Numbered from the stretch's first letter, positions 8,566 to 17,392 are shown. The stretch: DNA of 64,000 nt from Lachnospiraceae bacterium (GCA_022510745.1 JAFLSY010000005.1:89427-153426); one strand, 5' to 3'. The notes: generated by a model from the sequence alone, not told the origin. Translations and numbers: made by a program.

Positions 8566-10090
8566 GAAGTCAGTTGCAGCCGGTTGTATGATCGGATTCC
8601 TGACCGTCTGCGGAATAATCTTTGGATATCTGTGGAAAATAACGCCTCTAATGGATAGCTTTATAGTAGAATTAGGGGGAAATGTGAGCTCACAGCCGGG
8701 GGATTATTTTAGCGGCAGGACATGGTCTGTGGAAAAAGCGGAGATAGACCTATCGGAAGTAGTGCTGGCTGAGCCGGGCAGCTATTTTGTGCATGGCTAT
8801 CATGGATTTGGGACCTATACATTTACAGTGATCATTCAGGATACAACACCGCCGGAGATTGTGGAAAAGACCGGTGAGATTTATTTACAGGCCGGAAAGC
8901 AGTATACGCCGTATGACTTGATCGATACGGTTACAGATATATCCGGCAAAGTGGATTTGCAGATTGAAACAGAAGGTCAGGACAGTAAGATTCTATCATA
9001 TGAAGATACCGGAACTTATACGGTAACTGTAAAGGCAACGGACCCTTCCGGGAATGTGGCTAAAAGCCAAGTGACATTTTTGGTAGATACCCCACCGGAG
9101 ATAACGGGTATGCCGGAAGTATATGCTGCGGAGGGCAGTGAAGTTTCTTTGGCAGAATTTGCACAGGGTGTAGCGGCTTACGACGAGGTGGACGGTGAAC
9201 TGACGGAGCAGATTCTGATAGATACAAGCGCAGTAGATTGGAATACGGAAGGAGAATATCAGGTCATCTACTCCGTTGCTGACGGATATGGTCTTCTTGG
9301 TATAAGCTACAGCAACGTGTATGTCATGTCTGCAGACCAACTGCAGGAAGCTGTCAATACTCACCGGATCAACCGTTTCGATCAGATCATAGAGGGTGCA
9401 TATAATCTTTATGATGCGGGATATTATGAAGAAGATGATCCGAAGTTTATCATGGAGGCTATGGAACCTGCATTGGTTCGCATTAATATTAGTGAAACAG
9501 TTCACGGAAGTGGATTTATTATTGAGATTACGGATGATTCGATTATGATCTGTACCAATCAGCATGTGGTAACGAATAAAAAAGCCTTGGAGATCTGTTT
9601 CCATAACGGGGTGCATGCGTGGGGAAACGTGATAGCCGGGGAAGAAAGACTGGATATAGGCTTCATAGAAGTGCCGTTTGACAATATCACATCGGAGTTG
9701 TTGGATTCATTGTTGACTGTACATATTGACATGGAATATTGGAATTCATTGGAAAATTGGGACCCTATCAGTCTTTGTATGAGAACTTTAAACGAAGATG
9801 GCAGTGTATGGCATGACAGAATAGGGACTCTGGCACAGAAAGTAGGCGAGCAGCCGGAATTTGTTGCCAGATGGTATCCGGGTCAGGAAGTTCCGCTAAT
9901 GACAGAAGTATATCTGGATTTTTATACCGGCTGTTCCGGCTCAGCTATCCTGGATGGGCACGGAAATATGATCGCCATGGCAGCAGCCGTTACGGAAGAA
10001 GATGAGGAAATACGCAGTTGGGCAGTGCTGTTGACCGATATTTTAGGTTATTACGAGGAAGTTATGGGCAGGGCGGCTAACTACCAATAA
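8546..10090 (+). CDS. Membrane-anchored trypsin-like serine protease with Ig-like domains
   Basis: The protein has about 514 residues. An N-terminal helix (about 10-30) anchors it, with the rest outside the cell. One strand-rich region and two Ig-like DUF5011-type domains follow (about 100-265, with TTPPEIVEKTG and DTPPEITGMPE linkers). A trypsin-fold domain takes up the remainder. The triad is visible: His340 in CTNQHVV, Asp370 in ERLDIGF and Ser464 in TGCSGSA (numbered from 8546). Activity therefore looks preserved. The exact start is unclear: ATG codons at 8546, 8552 and 8558 all overlap the end of the upstream lipoprotein gene, and no separate strong ribosome site is present. A HtrA-like quality-control or signalling protease is likely, but there is no PDZ domain. 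Confidence 0.85.
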   Translation: MRMKMNKKSVAAGCMIGFLTVCGIIFGYLWKITPLMDSFIVELGGNVSSQPGDYFSGRTWSVEKAEIDLSEVVLAEPGSYFVHGYHGFGTYTFTVIIQDTTPPEIVEKTGEIYLQAGKQYTPYDLIDTVTDISGKVDLQIETEGQDSKILSYEDTGTYTVTVKATDPSGNVAKSQVTFLVDTPPEITGMPEVYAAEGSEVSLAEFAQGVAAYDEVDGELTEQILIDTSAVDWNTEGEYQVIYSVADGYGLLGISYSNVYVMSADQLQEAVNTHRINRFDQIIEGAYNLYDAGYYEEDDPKFIMEAMEPALVRINISETVHGSGFIIEITDDSIMICTNQHVVTNKKALEICFHNGVHAWGNVIAGEERLDIGFIEVPFDNITSELLDSLLTVHIDMEYWNSLENWDPISLCMRTLNEDGSVWHDRIGTLAQKVGEQPEFVARWYPGQEVPLMTEVYLDFYTGCSGSAILDGHGNMIAMAAAVTEEDEEIRSWAVLLTDILGYYEEVMGRAANYQ

Positions 10091-10092
10091 CA

Positions 10093-10116
10093 AAAACCCC
10101 TAAAAATAGGGGTTTT
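10093..10116 (+). terminator. Terminator after the protease gene
   Basis: AAAACCCCTA, four A, TAGGGGTTTT: a perfect 10-bp stem starting 3 bp after the stop codon. It is symmetric enough to act on the converging tRNA-Pro transcript too. Confidence 0.85.
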
Positions 10117-10124
10117 ATCATTAA

Positions 10125-10198
10125 TCGGCGCGACAGGATTTGAACCTGCGACCTCCACGTCCCGAACGTGGCGCTCTACCAAGCTGAGCCACGCGCCG
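10125..10198 (-). tRNA. tRNA-Pro (anticodon CGG)
   Basis: Read on the minus strand, a 74-nt cloverleaf forms. The acceptor CGGCGCG pairs with CGCGCCG, the D arm contains GCTCAGCTTGGTAGAGC, the anticodon loop is TTCGGGA with stem CCACG/CGTGG, the T arm is GCAGGTTCAAATCCTGT, and the discriminator is A. The CCA end is not encoded. The anticodon CGG reads the proline codon CCG. Confidence 0.96.
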
Positions 10199-10218
10199 TC
10201 TTTATGTCGAACAGTAAA

Positions 10219-10247
10219 ATAATACACTAGGAAGCAAAAGATGTCAA
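10219..10247 (-). promoter_or_regulatory. Promoter of tRNA-Pro
   Basis: On the minus strand: TTGACA (10247-10242), 17-bp spacer, TATTAT (10224-10219), about 20 bp before the tRNA. Confidence 0.85.
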
Positions 10248-10305
10248 GGTTTTTATGGCGGATGAACTGTAAGGTGAACTGTGAGGGGGACCGGGAGAAG
10301 GAAGG

Positions 10306-10333
10306 TTGACATCAATTGACAAAATGATATAAT
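10306..10333 (+). promoter_or_regulatory. Promoter of the zinc-ribbon membrane protein
   Basis: TTGACA (10306-10311), 16-bp spacer, TATAAT (10328-10333). A second TTGACA at 10316 is too close to the -10 box to be used. Confidence 0.8.
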
Positions 10334-10393
10334 TTTAGTTGGAAAAAATAAGCAATCAATGATTTTTTTAATTATGATAACGGAGGGTTAGAT

Positions 10394-12112
10394 ATGTTCT
10401 GTAATCAATGTGGAAAGCAATTGCCGGATGATGCGATGTTTTGTCCGGGATGCGGCGCAAAACAGGATCCGCTTGTAAAAGCTGCGGCAGCAGCGCAGAG
10501 TGCGGCGCCTGCTCCGGCAGCAGCACCGACACCGGCAGCGCCTGCTCCGACGCAAACACCGACACCGGCAGCGGTACCGACCCCTGCAGCATCGATTCCT
10601 ACAGCTGTTCCCGGTGCAGTACCTGCGCAGAAGACGAAGAAAGAAAAGAAGGGATTTCCTTTTAAGGTAGTAGTTCCTCTGGCGGGTATAGTGGTCCTGG
10701 TGGTGGTTTTAGCGGTTGTTGTGATGAGTATCGGCGGCAGGGGCGTTAAGGCGGACAGATATTCGGAAAAAGGTATGATAGGGTATTATTACCTCGATTC
10801 CCATATCGCATTTTTTAATCTGCAGGGAGAGACCTGCGAACTGGACGATGTAAGCGCATATGGTCTTACTATGGCAGAAAATGCGGATATGTCTGTAGTT
10901 GCTTATACCGTATGGAATGAGAAGAGCGACGATTATGATCTTTACTACATTACAAGTGATTTGGAACCGGTATTGGTAGAAGAAGATGTTCATTACTCTG
11001 TCAGAATCAGTTATGACGGCGCTTACATTGCCTATCTGACGGATGTAAAGAATGATACATCCGGAGACTTGTATTTATACAGCATTAAAGATAATAAGAG
11101 CACATTGATCGACAGCGAAGTATATCCCTATTTGATCTGCATGTCCCCCGGCGGGAAAGCAGTTGCTTATTTAAGGGAATTTGAAGATATGGACGACAAT
11201 GAACTGTATGTCGGAGGCATTAAGATTGACAGCCAAAAGGTGGACAAGGACGGCTCGGTTCCCGTAGCCATTAGGGATAACGGCAAAACGCTGTACTATG
11301 TGACAGACAATGATAAGCTTTATCTTTATAACGGGAAGGACTCCGTTAAACTGGCATCAGATGTGGACAGGGATTTTTATTTTAACCGGGATGCTTCCCA
11401 GGTATTATATACAAAAGGCGGAAAGACTTATTTTTATGAACTGAAGATGGAGGAGCCGGTGAAGGTTGCCAGTGCGGAAATCTACGATATTGTTCTGCCG
11501 ATGGATGTAGTCCGTTACGATGGAAATAATTATTATACGGAGTTTGTAGGACTGAATGATTTAAAAGGCTGCGTCATGGAAACAGACAGTGGTCTGTATT
11601 GGCTGAATAGCAAAGGTACCGATACCGTAAAGATTGCAAGTACGTACACATACCAGATTAGTGCAGACGGAAAGTCTATTATTTATCAGAATGGGAAAAC
11701 TATCTATAAGATCAGCAAGTTTTCAGAGGATATGGAGCCAAAAGTCGTATACAATGAGGAGTATGTGGACAGATTTGTGGCAAGTGCAGATCTTTCCAAG
11801 GTATATGTGATCATTGATGATGAGCTGTTCTATGTAAAGAGTGAGAAGAAAACCGAGCGGATCACCAATGATCTGTCCGATTACGGATACAGAACAGTGG
11901 CCTATAATGACAGTATGGATAAGATATTTTTTATTGAGCGGGATACTCTTTATTACGCAGGTACTACGGCAAAGTCCAAAACGGAAGTTGCGGATGAAGT
12001 GGACGGAGTTGACAGCTTCCCGGCAGGAGTTCTCTACACGATTACCGAAGATGATGAGACCACATGCTATTATATGAAAAATAAAGAAGCTATCGAATTG
12101 TACACTTATTAA
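10394..12112 (+). CDS. Zinc-ribbon membrane protein with propeller-like outer domain
   Basis: The protein has 572 residues. An N-terminal zinc ribbon is formed by Cys3, Cys6, Cys17 and Cys20. An Ala/Pro/Thr linker spans about 28-80 and a Lys-rich stop lies at 80-87. One membrane helix (91-112) is followed by about 455 extracytoplasmic residues. This outer region is a series of beta-strand repeats such as DGAYIAYL, GKTLYYVTDNDKLYLYNG and SGLYWLNSKGTDTVKIAS, predicting a beta-propeller. It is clearly paralogous to the outer domains of the MerR proteins at 51664 and 53625: SLYWLNEDGTDTVTIAS and ADLSKVYV/SDLSKIYI align directly. The head differs, so the same sensor sits on two kinds of cytoplasmic domain. 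Start: GGAGGG is 6 bases before the ATG. The ligand is unknown. Confidence 0.85.
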   Translation: MFCNQCGKQLPDDAMFCPGCGAKQDPLVKAAAAAQSAAPAPAAAPTPAAPAPTQTPTPAAVPTPAASIPTAVPGAVPAQKTKKEKKGFPFKVVVPLAGIVVLVVVLAVVVMSIGGRGVKADRYSEKGMIGYYYLDSHIAFFNLQGETCELDDVSAYGLTMAENADMSVVAYTVWNEKSDDYDLYYITSDLEPVLVEEDVHYSVRISYDGAYIAYLTDVKNDTSGDLYLYSIKDNKSTLIDSEVYPYLICMSPGGKAVAYLREFEDMDDNELYVGGIKIDSQKVDKDGSVPVAIRDNGKTLYYVTDNDKLYLYNGKDSVKLASDVDRDFYFNRDASQVLYTKGGKTYFYELKMEEPVKVASAEIYDIVLPMDVVRYDGNNYYTEFVGLNDLKGCVMETDSGLYWLNSKGTDTVKIASTYTYQISADGKSIIYQNGKTIYKISKFSEDMEPKVVYNEEYVDRFVASADLSKVYVIIDDELFYVKSEKKTERITNDLSDYGYRTVAYNDSMDKIFFIERDTLYYAGTTAKSKTEVADEVDGVDSFPAGVLYTITEDDETTCYYMKNKEAIELYTY

Positions 12113-12128
12113 TGGATAAAATAAAGTG

Positions 12129-12168
12129 GAGAGGATCAGGCATTGGGAATTGCCGGGTCCTCTTTTTT
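12129..12168 (+). terminator. Terminator after the zinc-ribbon gene
   Basis: AGAGGA-C-GGCA pairs with TTGCC-G-TCCTCT, followed by six T. The stem has small mismatches. Confidence 0.75.
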
Positions 12169-12238
12169 ATTTCAATGGCCCGCAAAGGCTTTACAAAACA
12201 GTCTTTTGCATAGTATAACAATTAGAGAGGAGGCGCAT

Positions 12239-12799
12239 ATGGAACAGGACATCATGGAAATCGGAGAAAAGGCCTATAGAGCGGCAAATGAAATACTTTC
12301 GATGGCAAAGTCCGAACAAGGAAGTCTGTTTGTAGTGGGCTGTTCCACCAGCGAGGTGGCGGGAGAACGAATTGGTTCCGCATCTAACCCGGAGCTTGCA
12401 GAAGCGGTTTTTGCCGGGATTTATATGGCGGCGAAGGAGAAAGGCGTCTATCTGGCGGCTCAGTGTTGCGAGCATCTGAACCGGGCATTGATAGTGGAAA
12501 AGGAAGCTGCGGATAAATTTGGTTATGAGGCGGTAAATGTGGTACCTCAGCCGAAAGCGGGAGGCTCTTTTGCCTCCATGGCATGGAAATACTTTAAGGA
12601 GCCGACAGCGGTAGAACACATCAGGGCCGCGGCCGGAATGGACATCGGAAATACGCTGATCGGCATGCATTTAAAGGAAGTTGCGGTGCCTGTGCGGATC
12701 AGCATTAAGAACATTGGAGAGGCACCTGTGGTATGCGCCAGAACCCGTGCTAAATTCATTGGGGGAGAACGGGCGGCATACAACAAAGGACTCATATAA
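12239..12799 (+). CDS. ywlG: UPF0340 / DUF436 family protein (YwlG-like)
   Basis: The 186-residue cytoplasmic protein belongs to a conserved Firmicutes family of unknown biochemical role (TIGR01440). Family phrases are FVVGCSTSEVAGERIGS, GVYLAAQCCEHLNRALIVE, NVVPQPKAGGSFA and DIGNTLIGMHLKEVAVPVR. The ATG at 12239 is chosen because GAGGAGG lies 5 bases upstream; the longer open frame runs back into the preceding terminator. cca starts 6 bp after its stop, so they form a small operon. The length is normal for the family. Confidence 0.9.
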   Translation: MEQDIMEIGEKAYRAANEILSMAKSEQGSLFVVGCSTSEVAGERIGSASNPELAEAVFAGIYMAAKEKGVYLAAQCCEHLNRALIVEKEAADKFGYEAVNVVPQPKAGGSFASMAWKYFKEPTAVEHIRAAAGMDIGNTLIGMHLKEVAVPVRISIKNIGEAPVVCARTRAKFIGGERAAYNKGLI

Positions 12800-12805
12800 A
12801 ACGGA

Positions 12806-14182
12806 GTGATCATTCTGAAAGAGGAAGCAAAGCAGGCGTTTCGTATACGGATGCCTGAAAAAGTAAAATATATAATTGAGACGATTCAGGCAGCAGGCTT
12901 TGAGGCCTATGCGGTTGGCGGCTGCGTGCGGGACAGTATTTTGGGCAGGGAGCCCAACGACTGGGATATTACTACTTCGGCCAAGCCGGAAGAGATCAAG
13001 AAGCTGTTTCGGCATACGGTGGATACCGGTATTCAGCATGGAACGGTGACCGTTCTGGTGGAAAAAGAGAACTTTGAAGTGACCACCTATCGGATTGACG
13101 GCGAGTATGAAGACGGCAGACATCCAAAAAGCGTGGCTTTTACAGACAGCCTGACGGAGGATTTAAGACGGCGGGATTTTACGATCAACGCCATGGCCTA
13201 CAACGAAACCAGAGGATTGGTGGATGTCTTTCATGGAATGGAGGATTTGGAAAAAGGGATCATCCGCTGCGTGGGAGAGGCAGAGGAGCGTTTTGGAGAA
13301 GATGCCTTGCGGATGTTACGGGCCATCCGCTTTTCCGCACAGTTAGGATATAGCATTGAGCCATGGACCCTGGAAGCAATTCGCAGACTGGCGCCCTCTC
13401 TTGCCCGCATCAGTGCGGAGAGAATTCAGATGGAGCTTGTGAAGCTGATGCTTTCTCCCCATCCGGAATATCTTCGGACAGCTTATGACACTGGCGTCAC
13501 AAATGTGTTTTTCCCGGAATGGGACCGAGCGATGGAAACACCTCAGCAGCACCCGCACCACTGTTATGGCGTAGGCGAGCATATTTTGCATTCTTTGCCC
13601 GAAGTACCTGCAGATAAAGTCCTGCGCATTACCATGCTGCTGCACGATATTGCCAAGCCCGTGGTGATGGAAATAGATGACAAGAATGTCACACACTTCC
13701 ATGGGCATGCTGTAAAAGGGGAAATAATGGCGAGAGAGATTCTGCGTCGCCTAAAGTTTGATAACGATACAATAAACAAAGTCTGTAAGTTGGTGCTGTA
13801 TCATGATTATGGAAACGGTGTGGTTCCCAATAGACGGATCGTGCGCCGTGCCGTCAACAAGATCGGCGAGGAGCTGTTTCCTTCCCTGCTGTTGATAAAA
13901 AAAGCGGATATTCTGGCGCAGAGTGATTATTTAAGACAAGAAAAACTGGAGAATCTGGAGGCTTGGAAGAATTGTTATGAAGAGATTCTTAAGGCAGAGG
14001 AATGCGTGTCCTTAAAAACCCTTGCCGTAGGCGGCAGGGACCTGATAGCAGCGGGGCTTACACCGGGTAAGAAGCTGGGTGAGGTCTTGGAAATCCTGTT
14101 GGAAGAGGTTTTGGAGGAACCGCAGAAAAATACAAGGGAATATCTGCTTTCCAGGGCACTTGAAGTAGATAAAGAAGCCTAA
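12806..14182 (+). CDS. cca: CCA tRNA nucleotidyltransferase
   Basis: The enzyme (up to 458 residues) adds or repairs the 3' CCA end of tRNAs. This matters here because none of the three tRNA genes in the window encodes CCA. The class II polymerase head shows YAVGGCVRDSILGREPNDWDITT with the metal-binding Asp-x-Asp, then RRRDFTINAMAY. A C-terminal HD domain contains HHCYGVGEHILHSL and LLHDIAKP. The start is uncertain: GTG at 12806 has little room for a ribosome site, CTG at 12815 sits 8 bases after GGAG, and the first ATG is at 12851 (MPEKVKY), just before the conserved region. The gene follows ywlG after 6 bp. Confidence 0.93.
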   Translation: MIILKEEAKQAFRIRMPEKVKYIIETIQAAGFEAYAVGGCVRDSILGREPNDWDITTSAKPEEIKKLFRHTVDTGIQHGTVTVLVEKENFEVTTYRIDGEYEDGRHPKSVAFTDSLTEDLRRRDFTINAMAYNETRGLVDVFHGMEDLEKGIIRCVGEAEERFGEDALRMLRAIRFSAQLGYSIEPWTLEAIRRLAPSLARISAERIQMELVKLMLSPHPEYLRTAYDTGVTNVFFPEWDRAMETPQQHPHHCYGVGEHILHSLPEVPADKVLRITMLLHDIAKPVVMEIDDKNVTHFHGHAVKGEIMAREILRRLKFDNDTINKVCKLVLYHDYGNGVVPNRRIVRRAVNKIGEELFPSLLLIKKADILAQSDYLRQEKLENLEAWKNCYEEILKAEECVSLKTLAVGGRDLIAAGLTPGKKLGEVLEILLEEVLEEPQKNTREYLLSRALEVDKEA

Positions 14183-14258
14183 CATACTTTTTTATTCTTT
14201 CTCATATGATAGGTTAGAGCCTCATAAAAGGCGTGACGGGAATATGGGAGGAATAGAG

Positions 14259-15254
14259 TTGAACGACAGGGCTATCAGTCTGCTGGACCATTATGATATA
14301 GAAGTGATTCGTACCAGAAAAGGGCGAGGGGCCATACTCTGCGATACGGAAAAGGGTTGTTTTGTTTTTAAGGAATATATAGGGAATCCGGAGAAATTAC
14401 AACTGCAGGATTGCCTTTTGAAAAAAGTATCCGGCTCTGGCAGCGTACGGACCGAACTCCTCATCCGTACAAAGGAGGATGCGCTCTGGGTAGAGGATGG
14501 GGACGGCAGGAAATATTTTCTCAAGACCTATTTTGACAACAGGGAATGCAATCTCTACGAGGAAAGTGAGTGCGAGGATGCCGTTAAAACATTAGCCATG
14601 CTGCACAATGTGCTGCGGTTAGAAGATGGAGAGGTAGAGGAGTTTCAGTTAACGCCTTTTCTCATAGACAGGGAATATGAAAAGCATAACAAGGAACTGC
14701 GCAAAGTATGGCGTTATCTGCGTAAAAAGAGCCAGAAATCATCCTTTGAGTCCACACTCTTACAGGAGTACGATTATTATCTGGAGCAGGCCCTCGAAAT
14801 AACTGAAGAATGGCGGGGGTTTGCAAGAGAAGACGATTTGGATTATATTAAGAAATGCGGAAGTATCTGTCACGGGGACTATCAGTACCACAATATTATC
14901 CGGGTAGGACAGGAATTTGCGGTTATTAATTTTGAACGCTGTATCATGGACAATGAGGTAAGGGATTTATGTCTCTTTATGCGTAAACTGTTGGAAAAGA
15001 GCGATTGGTCCATAGAACTGGGAGATAGGCTGTTAAATACCTATAACAGTATCAGGCCGCTTTCCGCACGATCCTTTGTAGAATTGTATTATCGACTGGC
15101 ATATCCGGAAAAATTCTGGAAGATAGCCAATTTCTACTACAATTCCGGCAAAGCTTGGATACCTGAGAGAAACAGGGAAAAGTTGGAACTGTTGTCCACG
15201 CAGGAAAAGGCAAAGCAGGCTTTTTTGGAGGCAATCTTTAGAACGCTGTCTTAA
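14259..15254 (+). CDS. cotS: CotS family spore coat-associated protein (kinase-like fold)
   Basis: The protein has about 331 residues and an aminoglycoside-phosphotransferase-type fold, as in CotS/CotI/YutH-type coat proteins. The catalytic-loop motif ICHGDYQYHNII is present (Asp207, Asn212, counted from 14259). The later metal-binding Asp of active phosphotransferases is Asn224 in VINFERC. The C-terminal LAYPEKFWKIANFYYNSGKAWI is typical of the clostridial CotS group. A TTG at 14259, 7 bases after GGGAGG, is the likely start; the ATG at 14244 precedes that site. Expression in the mother cell during sporulation is expected from the family; no late sporulation promoter was recognised. Confidence 0.82.
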   Translation: MNDRAISLLDHYDIEVIRTRKGRGAILCDTEKGCFVFKEYIGNPEKLQLQDCLLKKVSGSGSVRTELLIRTKEDALWVEDGDGRKYFLKTYFDNRECNLYEESECEDAVKTLAMLHNVLRLEDGEVEEFQLTPFLIDREYEKHNKELRKVWRYLRKKSQKSSFESTLLQEYDYYLEQALEITEEWRGFAREDDLDYIKKCGSICHGDYQYHNIIRVGQEFAVINFERCIMDNEVRDLCLFMRKLLEKSDWSIELGDRLLNTYNSIRPLSARSFVELYYRLAYPEKFWKIANFYYNSGKAWIPERNREKLELLSTQEKAKQAFLEAIFRTLS

Positions 15255-15288
15255 ACAGGGCGGTCCGCATACACAAGAGAGGAGCCAT

Positions 15289-16599
15289 ATGAAACGGTTG
15301 AACTTAAGAAAAAAAGGAATGAGTGCAATTTTAGGCGTGCTGGCCGGAGTATTGCTTGCAGGCTGTTCCTTTTTGCGGGATGAAGGGGTAGAGGAGCACG
15401 GAGAGGAACAGAATAACGGGACCGGTTTTGTGCTGACCGGACCGGGAAGTTACGATTCTGCTGATACGGCGGTGATTGTAAAAATTGATAAATCGGAAGA
15501 AACCATCACCTTTTTTAATCTGATCGTCAGCAGAAATTATACGCTGCAGTATGACAGCACCACAACCTTTGCGGATAAATACGGGCAGCCCCTGTCTTTA
15601 GAGCAGATACAGGAAGGAGATATTGTAGACGTCACCTTCCTAAAGAGTAAAAAGCAGTTGACCAGCCTGATGATTTCTGCTTCCGGGTGGAGTAATGCGG
15701 AGATCAGCCGATACCGCTTTAACACGACTGCCCACGATGTCACGATCGGAGAAGATATCTATAAAATTACGGAGGACACGCTGATTTTCTCCCAAGGCGA
15801 ACAAATTGAGCTGATGGATATCAACGATACGGATATTCTTACTTTCCGAGGAATAGACAAAACGGTTTGCAGTATTGTGGTAGAAAAAGGACATGGTTAT
15901 CTGCGGCTGACGGGAGACGAGAACTTCATCGGTGGCTGGATTGAAGTCGGGCAGAATATTATCCGCCCGATTACAGAGGACATGCTCTTAACGGTGCCTG
16001 AAGGAAGTTATCAGGTACAGATCAGCATTGCAGGCGGCGGCGGCACGAAAAATGTGATCATTAACCGCAACGAAGAAATTGCGTTGGATATCAGTGACTT
16101 GAAGGTAGAGGAGCCGAAACACGGGCAGGTAGTATTTTCCTTATCCCCTTCCACGGCAACTTTGTATGTGGACGGCAAAAAAGTGGACACCAGTGCGCCG
16201 ATAGAGCTGCAGTACGGAATTCATCAGCTGATCGCCCAGGCGAGCGGTTATGATACGCTTACCAGCTATTTAAAGGTAGGGGATGAGGCTGCAGCAATAG
16301 ATATTGTATTAGAGCCAACTACGGTAGCGGATGATGACGATGAGAAGCCTTCCGTTTCCGGTGGAAACAGCAATACCATAGCCGGTTATTATCAGGTATA
16401 CGTGGACGCACCGGAAGGCGCCGAAGTTTATGTGGACGGTAATTATATTGGAATTTCCCCCATCAGTTTTAAAAAGGAGGAGGGCTCGCATGTCATTACG
16501 CTGCGGCGGTCCGGTTATGAAACCAGAAGCTACACCATTCAGGTAGACAGCGAGGATAAAGATGTTACCTATTCTTTTGCGGAATTGGTAGCTAATTAG
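15289..16599 (+). CDS. Lipoprotein with two PEGA domains
   Basis: The 436-residue protein has a signal peptide and lipobox ending LLAGC, with Cys25 lipidated, so it is extracytoplasmic. The middle (about 60-270) is a beta-rich region of unknown fold. Two PEGA repeats close the protein: one at about 285-345 with STATLYVDGKKVDTSAPIEL, one at about 365-430 with PEGAEVYVDGNYIGISPISF. They are joined by an Asp/Ser-rich linker. PEGA domains are associated with surface-layer or cell-wall proteins; a structural or ligand-binding role at the envelope is inferred. The gene lies 34 bp after the CotS-like gene and could share its transcript. Confidence 0.85.
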   Translation: MKRLNLRKKGMSAILGVLAGVLLAGCSFLRDEGVEEHGEEQNNGTGFVLTGPGSYDSADTAVIVKIDKSEETITFFNLIVSRNYTLQYDSTTTFADKYGQPLSLEQIQEGDIVDVTFLKSKKQLTSLMISASGWSNAEISRYRFNTTAHDVTIGEDIYKITEDTLIFSQGEQIELMDINDTDILTFRGIDKTVCSIVVEKGHGYLRLTGDENFIGGWIEVGQNIIRPITEDMLLTVPEGSYQVQISIAGGGGTKNVIINRNEEIALDISDLKVEEPKHGQVVFSLSPSTATLYVDGKKVDTSAPIELQYGIHQLIAQASGYDTLTSYLKVGDEAAAIDIVLEPTTVADDDDEKPSVSGGNSNTIAGYYQVYVDAPEGAEVYVDGNYIGISPISFKKEEGSHVITLRRSGYETRSYTIQVDSEDKDVTYSFAELVAN

Positions 16600-16640
16600 A
16601 GGAAAAATGCTTTAAAACCCTTCAATTATCGTAAAAAAAC

Positions 16641-16669
16641 TTGACAAAAGCTTGGAAAGCGGATATATA
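16641..16669 (+). promoter_or_regulatory. Strong promoter of the HU gene
   Basis: TTGACA (16641-16646), 17-bp spacer, TATATA (16664-16669). An untranslated leader of about 70 bases follows, ending in GAGGAGG before the start codon. Confidence 0.88.
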
Positions 16670-16748
16670 TATGTATAGATGTTTTCGAAAGAGGGCATCA
16701 AGTATTTAATACAATGAAGAAAACTCATTTTAAGAGGAGGAGTTCGAC

Positions 16749-17021
16749 ATGAACAAAACAGAATTAGTTGCAGCAATAGCTGAACAGGCTGAAATTTCTA
16801 AGAAGGATGCAGAGAAGGCTTTAGCAGCTTTCACCAACGCTGTTACCGCAGAGTTAAAGAAGGGCGGAAAGGTTCAGTTAGTTGGTTTCGGTACCTTTGA
16901 GATCAGCGAGAGAAAGGCTAGAGAGGGCAAGAATCCTCAGACCGGCGCTAAGATTAAGATTGCTGCTTCCAAGGCTCCTAAGTTTAAGGCCGGTAAGGCA
17001 TTAAAGGACGCTGTCAACTAA
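16749..17021 (+). CDS. hup: HU family DNA-binding protein
   Basis: The 90-residue nucleoid protein is the standard length for HU. It has [28 protein letters not shown] dimerisation helices, the [24 protein letters not shown] arm that inserts in the minor groove (proline intact), and a [16 protein letters not shown] tail. Codon use is strongly biased, as expected for an abundant protein. It has its own strong promoter and terminator. Confidence 0.97.
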   Translation: MNKTELVAAIAEQAEISKKDAEKALAAFTNAVTAELKKGGKVQLVGFGTFEISERKAREGKNPQTGAKIKIAASKAPKFKAGKALKDAVN

Positions 17022-17055
17022 TCGTTTCTACATAATTTCGATGGCAGAAGAGCTT

Positions 17056-17087
17056 AAGAGAACCTGTTTATGCAGGTTCTCTTTCTG
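17056..17087 (+). terminator. Terminator after hup
   Basis: AAGAGAACCTG, six-base loop, CAGGTTCTCTTTCT: a near-perfect 10-bp stem with a T-rich tail. Confidence 0.85.
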
Positions 17088-17152
17088 TTTGTGGAAAGGT
17101 GAGGGACAAGCGGAAACATTTGGAAATAAGGAAAGAGAGGCATGATACAAAA

Positions 17153-17392
17153 ATGAGATTGGATAAATACTTAAAAGTATCACGGCTGATAAAACGCAGA
17201 ACCATAGCCAACGAGGCCTGCGACGGCGGCAGGGTGCTCATCAATGACAAGGTGGCAAAGGCATCCTCCCATGTGAAGGAAGGAGATATTCTGACCATTT
17301 TCTTTGGAAACAAAGAAGTGAAGGTGGAAGTTTTGAGCGTGCAGGAAACCGTGAAAAAGGATGAGGCGAAAGAACTATTTAGGTATATCTAA
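17153..17392 (+). CDS. rqcP: S4-domain RNA-binding protein, ribosome quality control factor RqcP
   Basis: The 79-residue protein aligns with RqcP (YabO), which binds stalled 50S subunits with RqcH during C-terminal alanine tailing. MRLDKYLKVSRLIKRRTIANEACDGGRV is the S4 signature, followed by VLINDKVAKASSHVKEGD. The ATG at 17153 gives the conserved MRLDKYL start; the nearest purine-rich ribosome site (AGAGAGG, 17134-17140) is 12 bases away, which is long. It sits upstream of yabP, yabQ and divIC, the same order as in Bacillus. MutS2, another quality-control factor, is at the far end of the window. Confidence 0.93.
   Translation: MRLDKYLKVSRLIKRRTIANEACDGGRVLINDKVAKASSHVKEGDILTIFFGNKEVKVEVLSVQETVKKDEAKELFRYI

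Noticed and set aside
12143..12238. Upstream extension of the YwlG-like protein
   Set aside because: The extra 32 codons lie in the preceding terminator hairpin and untranslated leader; GAGGAGG sits before the ATG at 12239.
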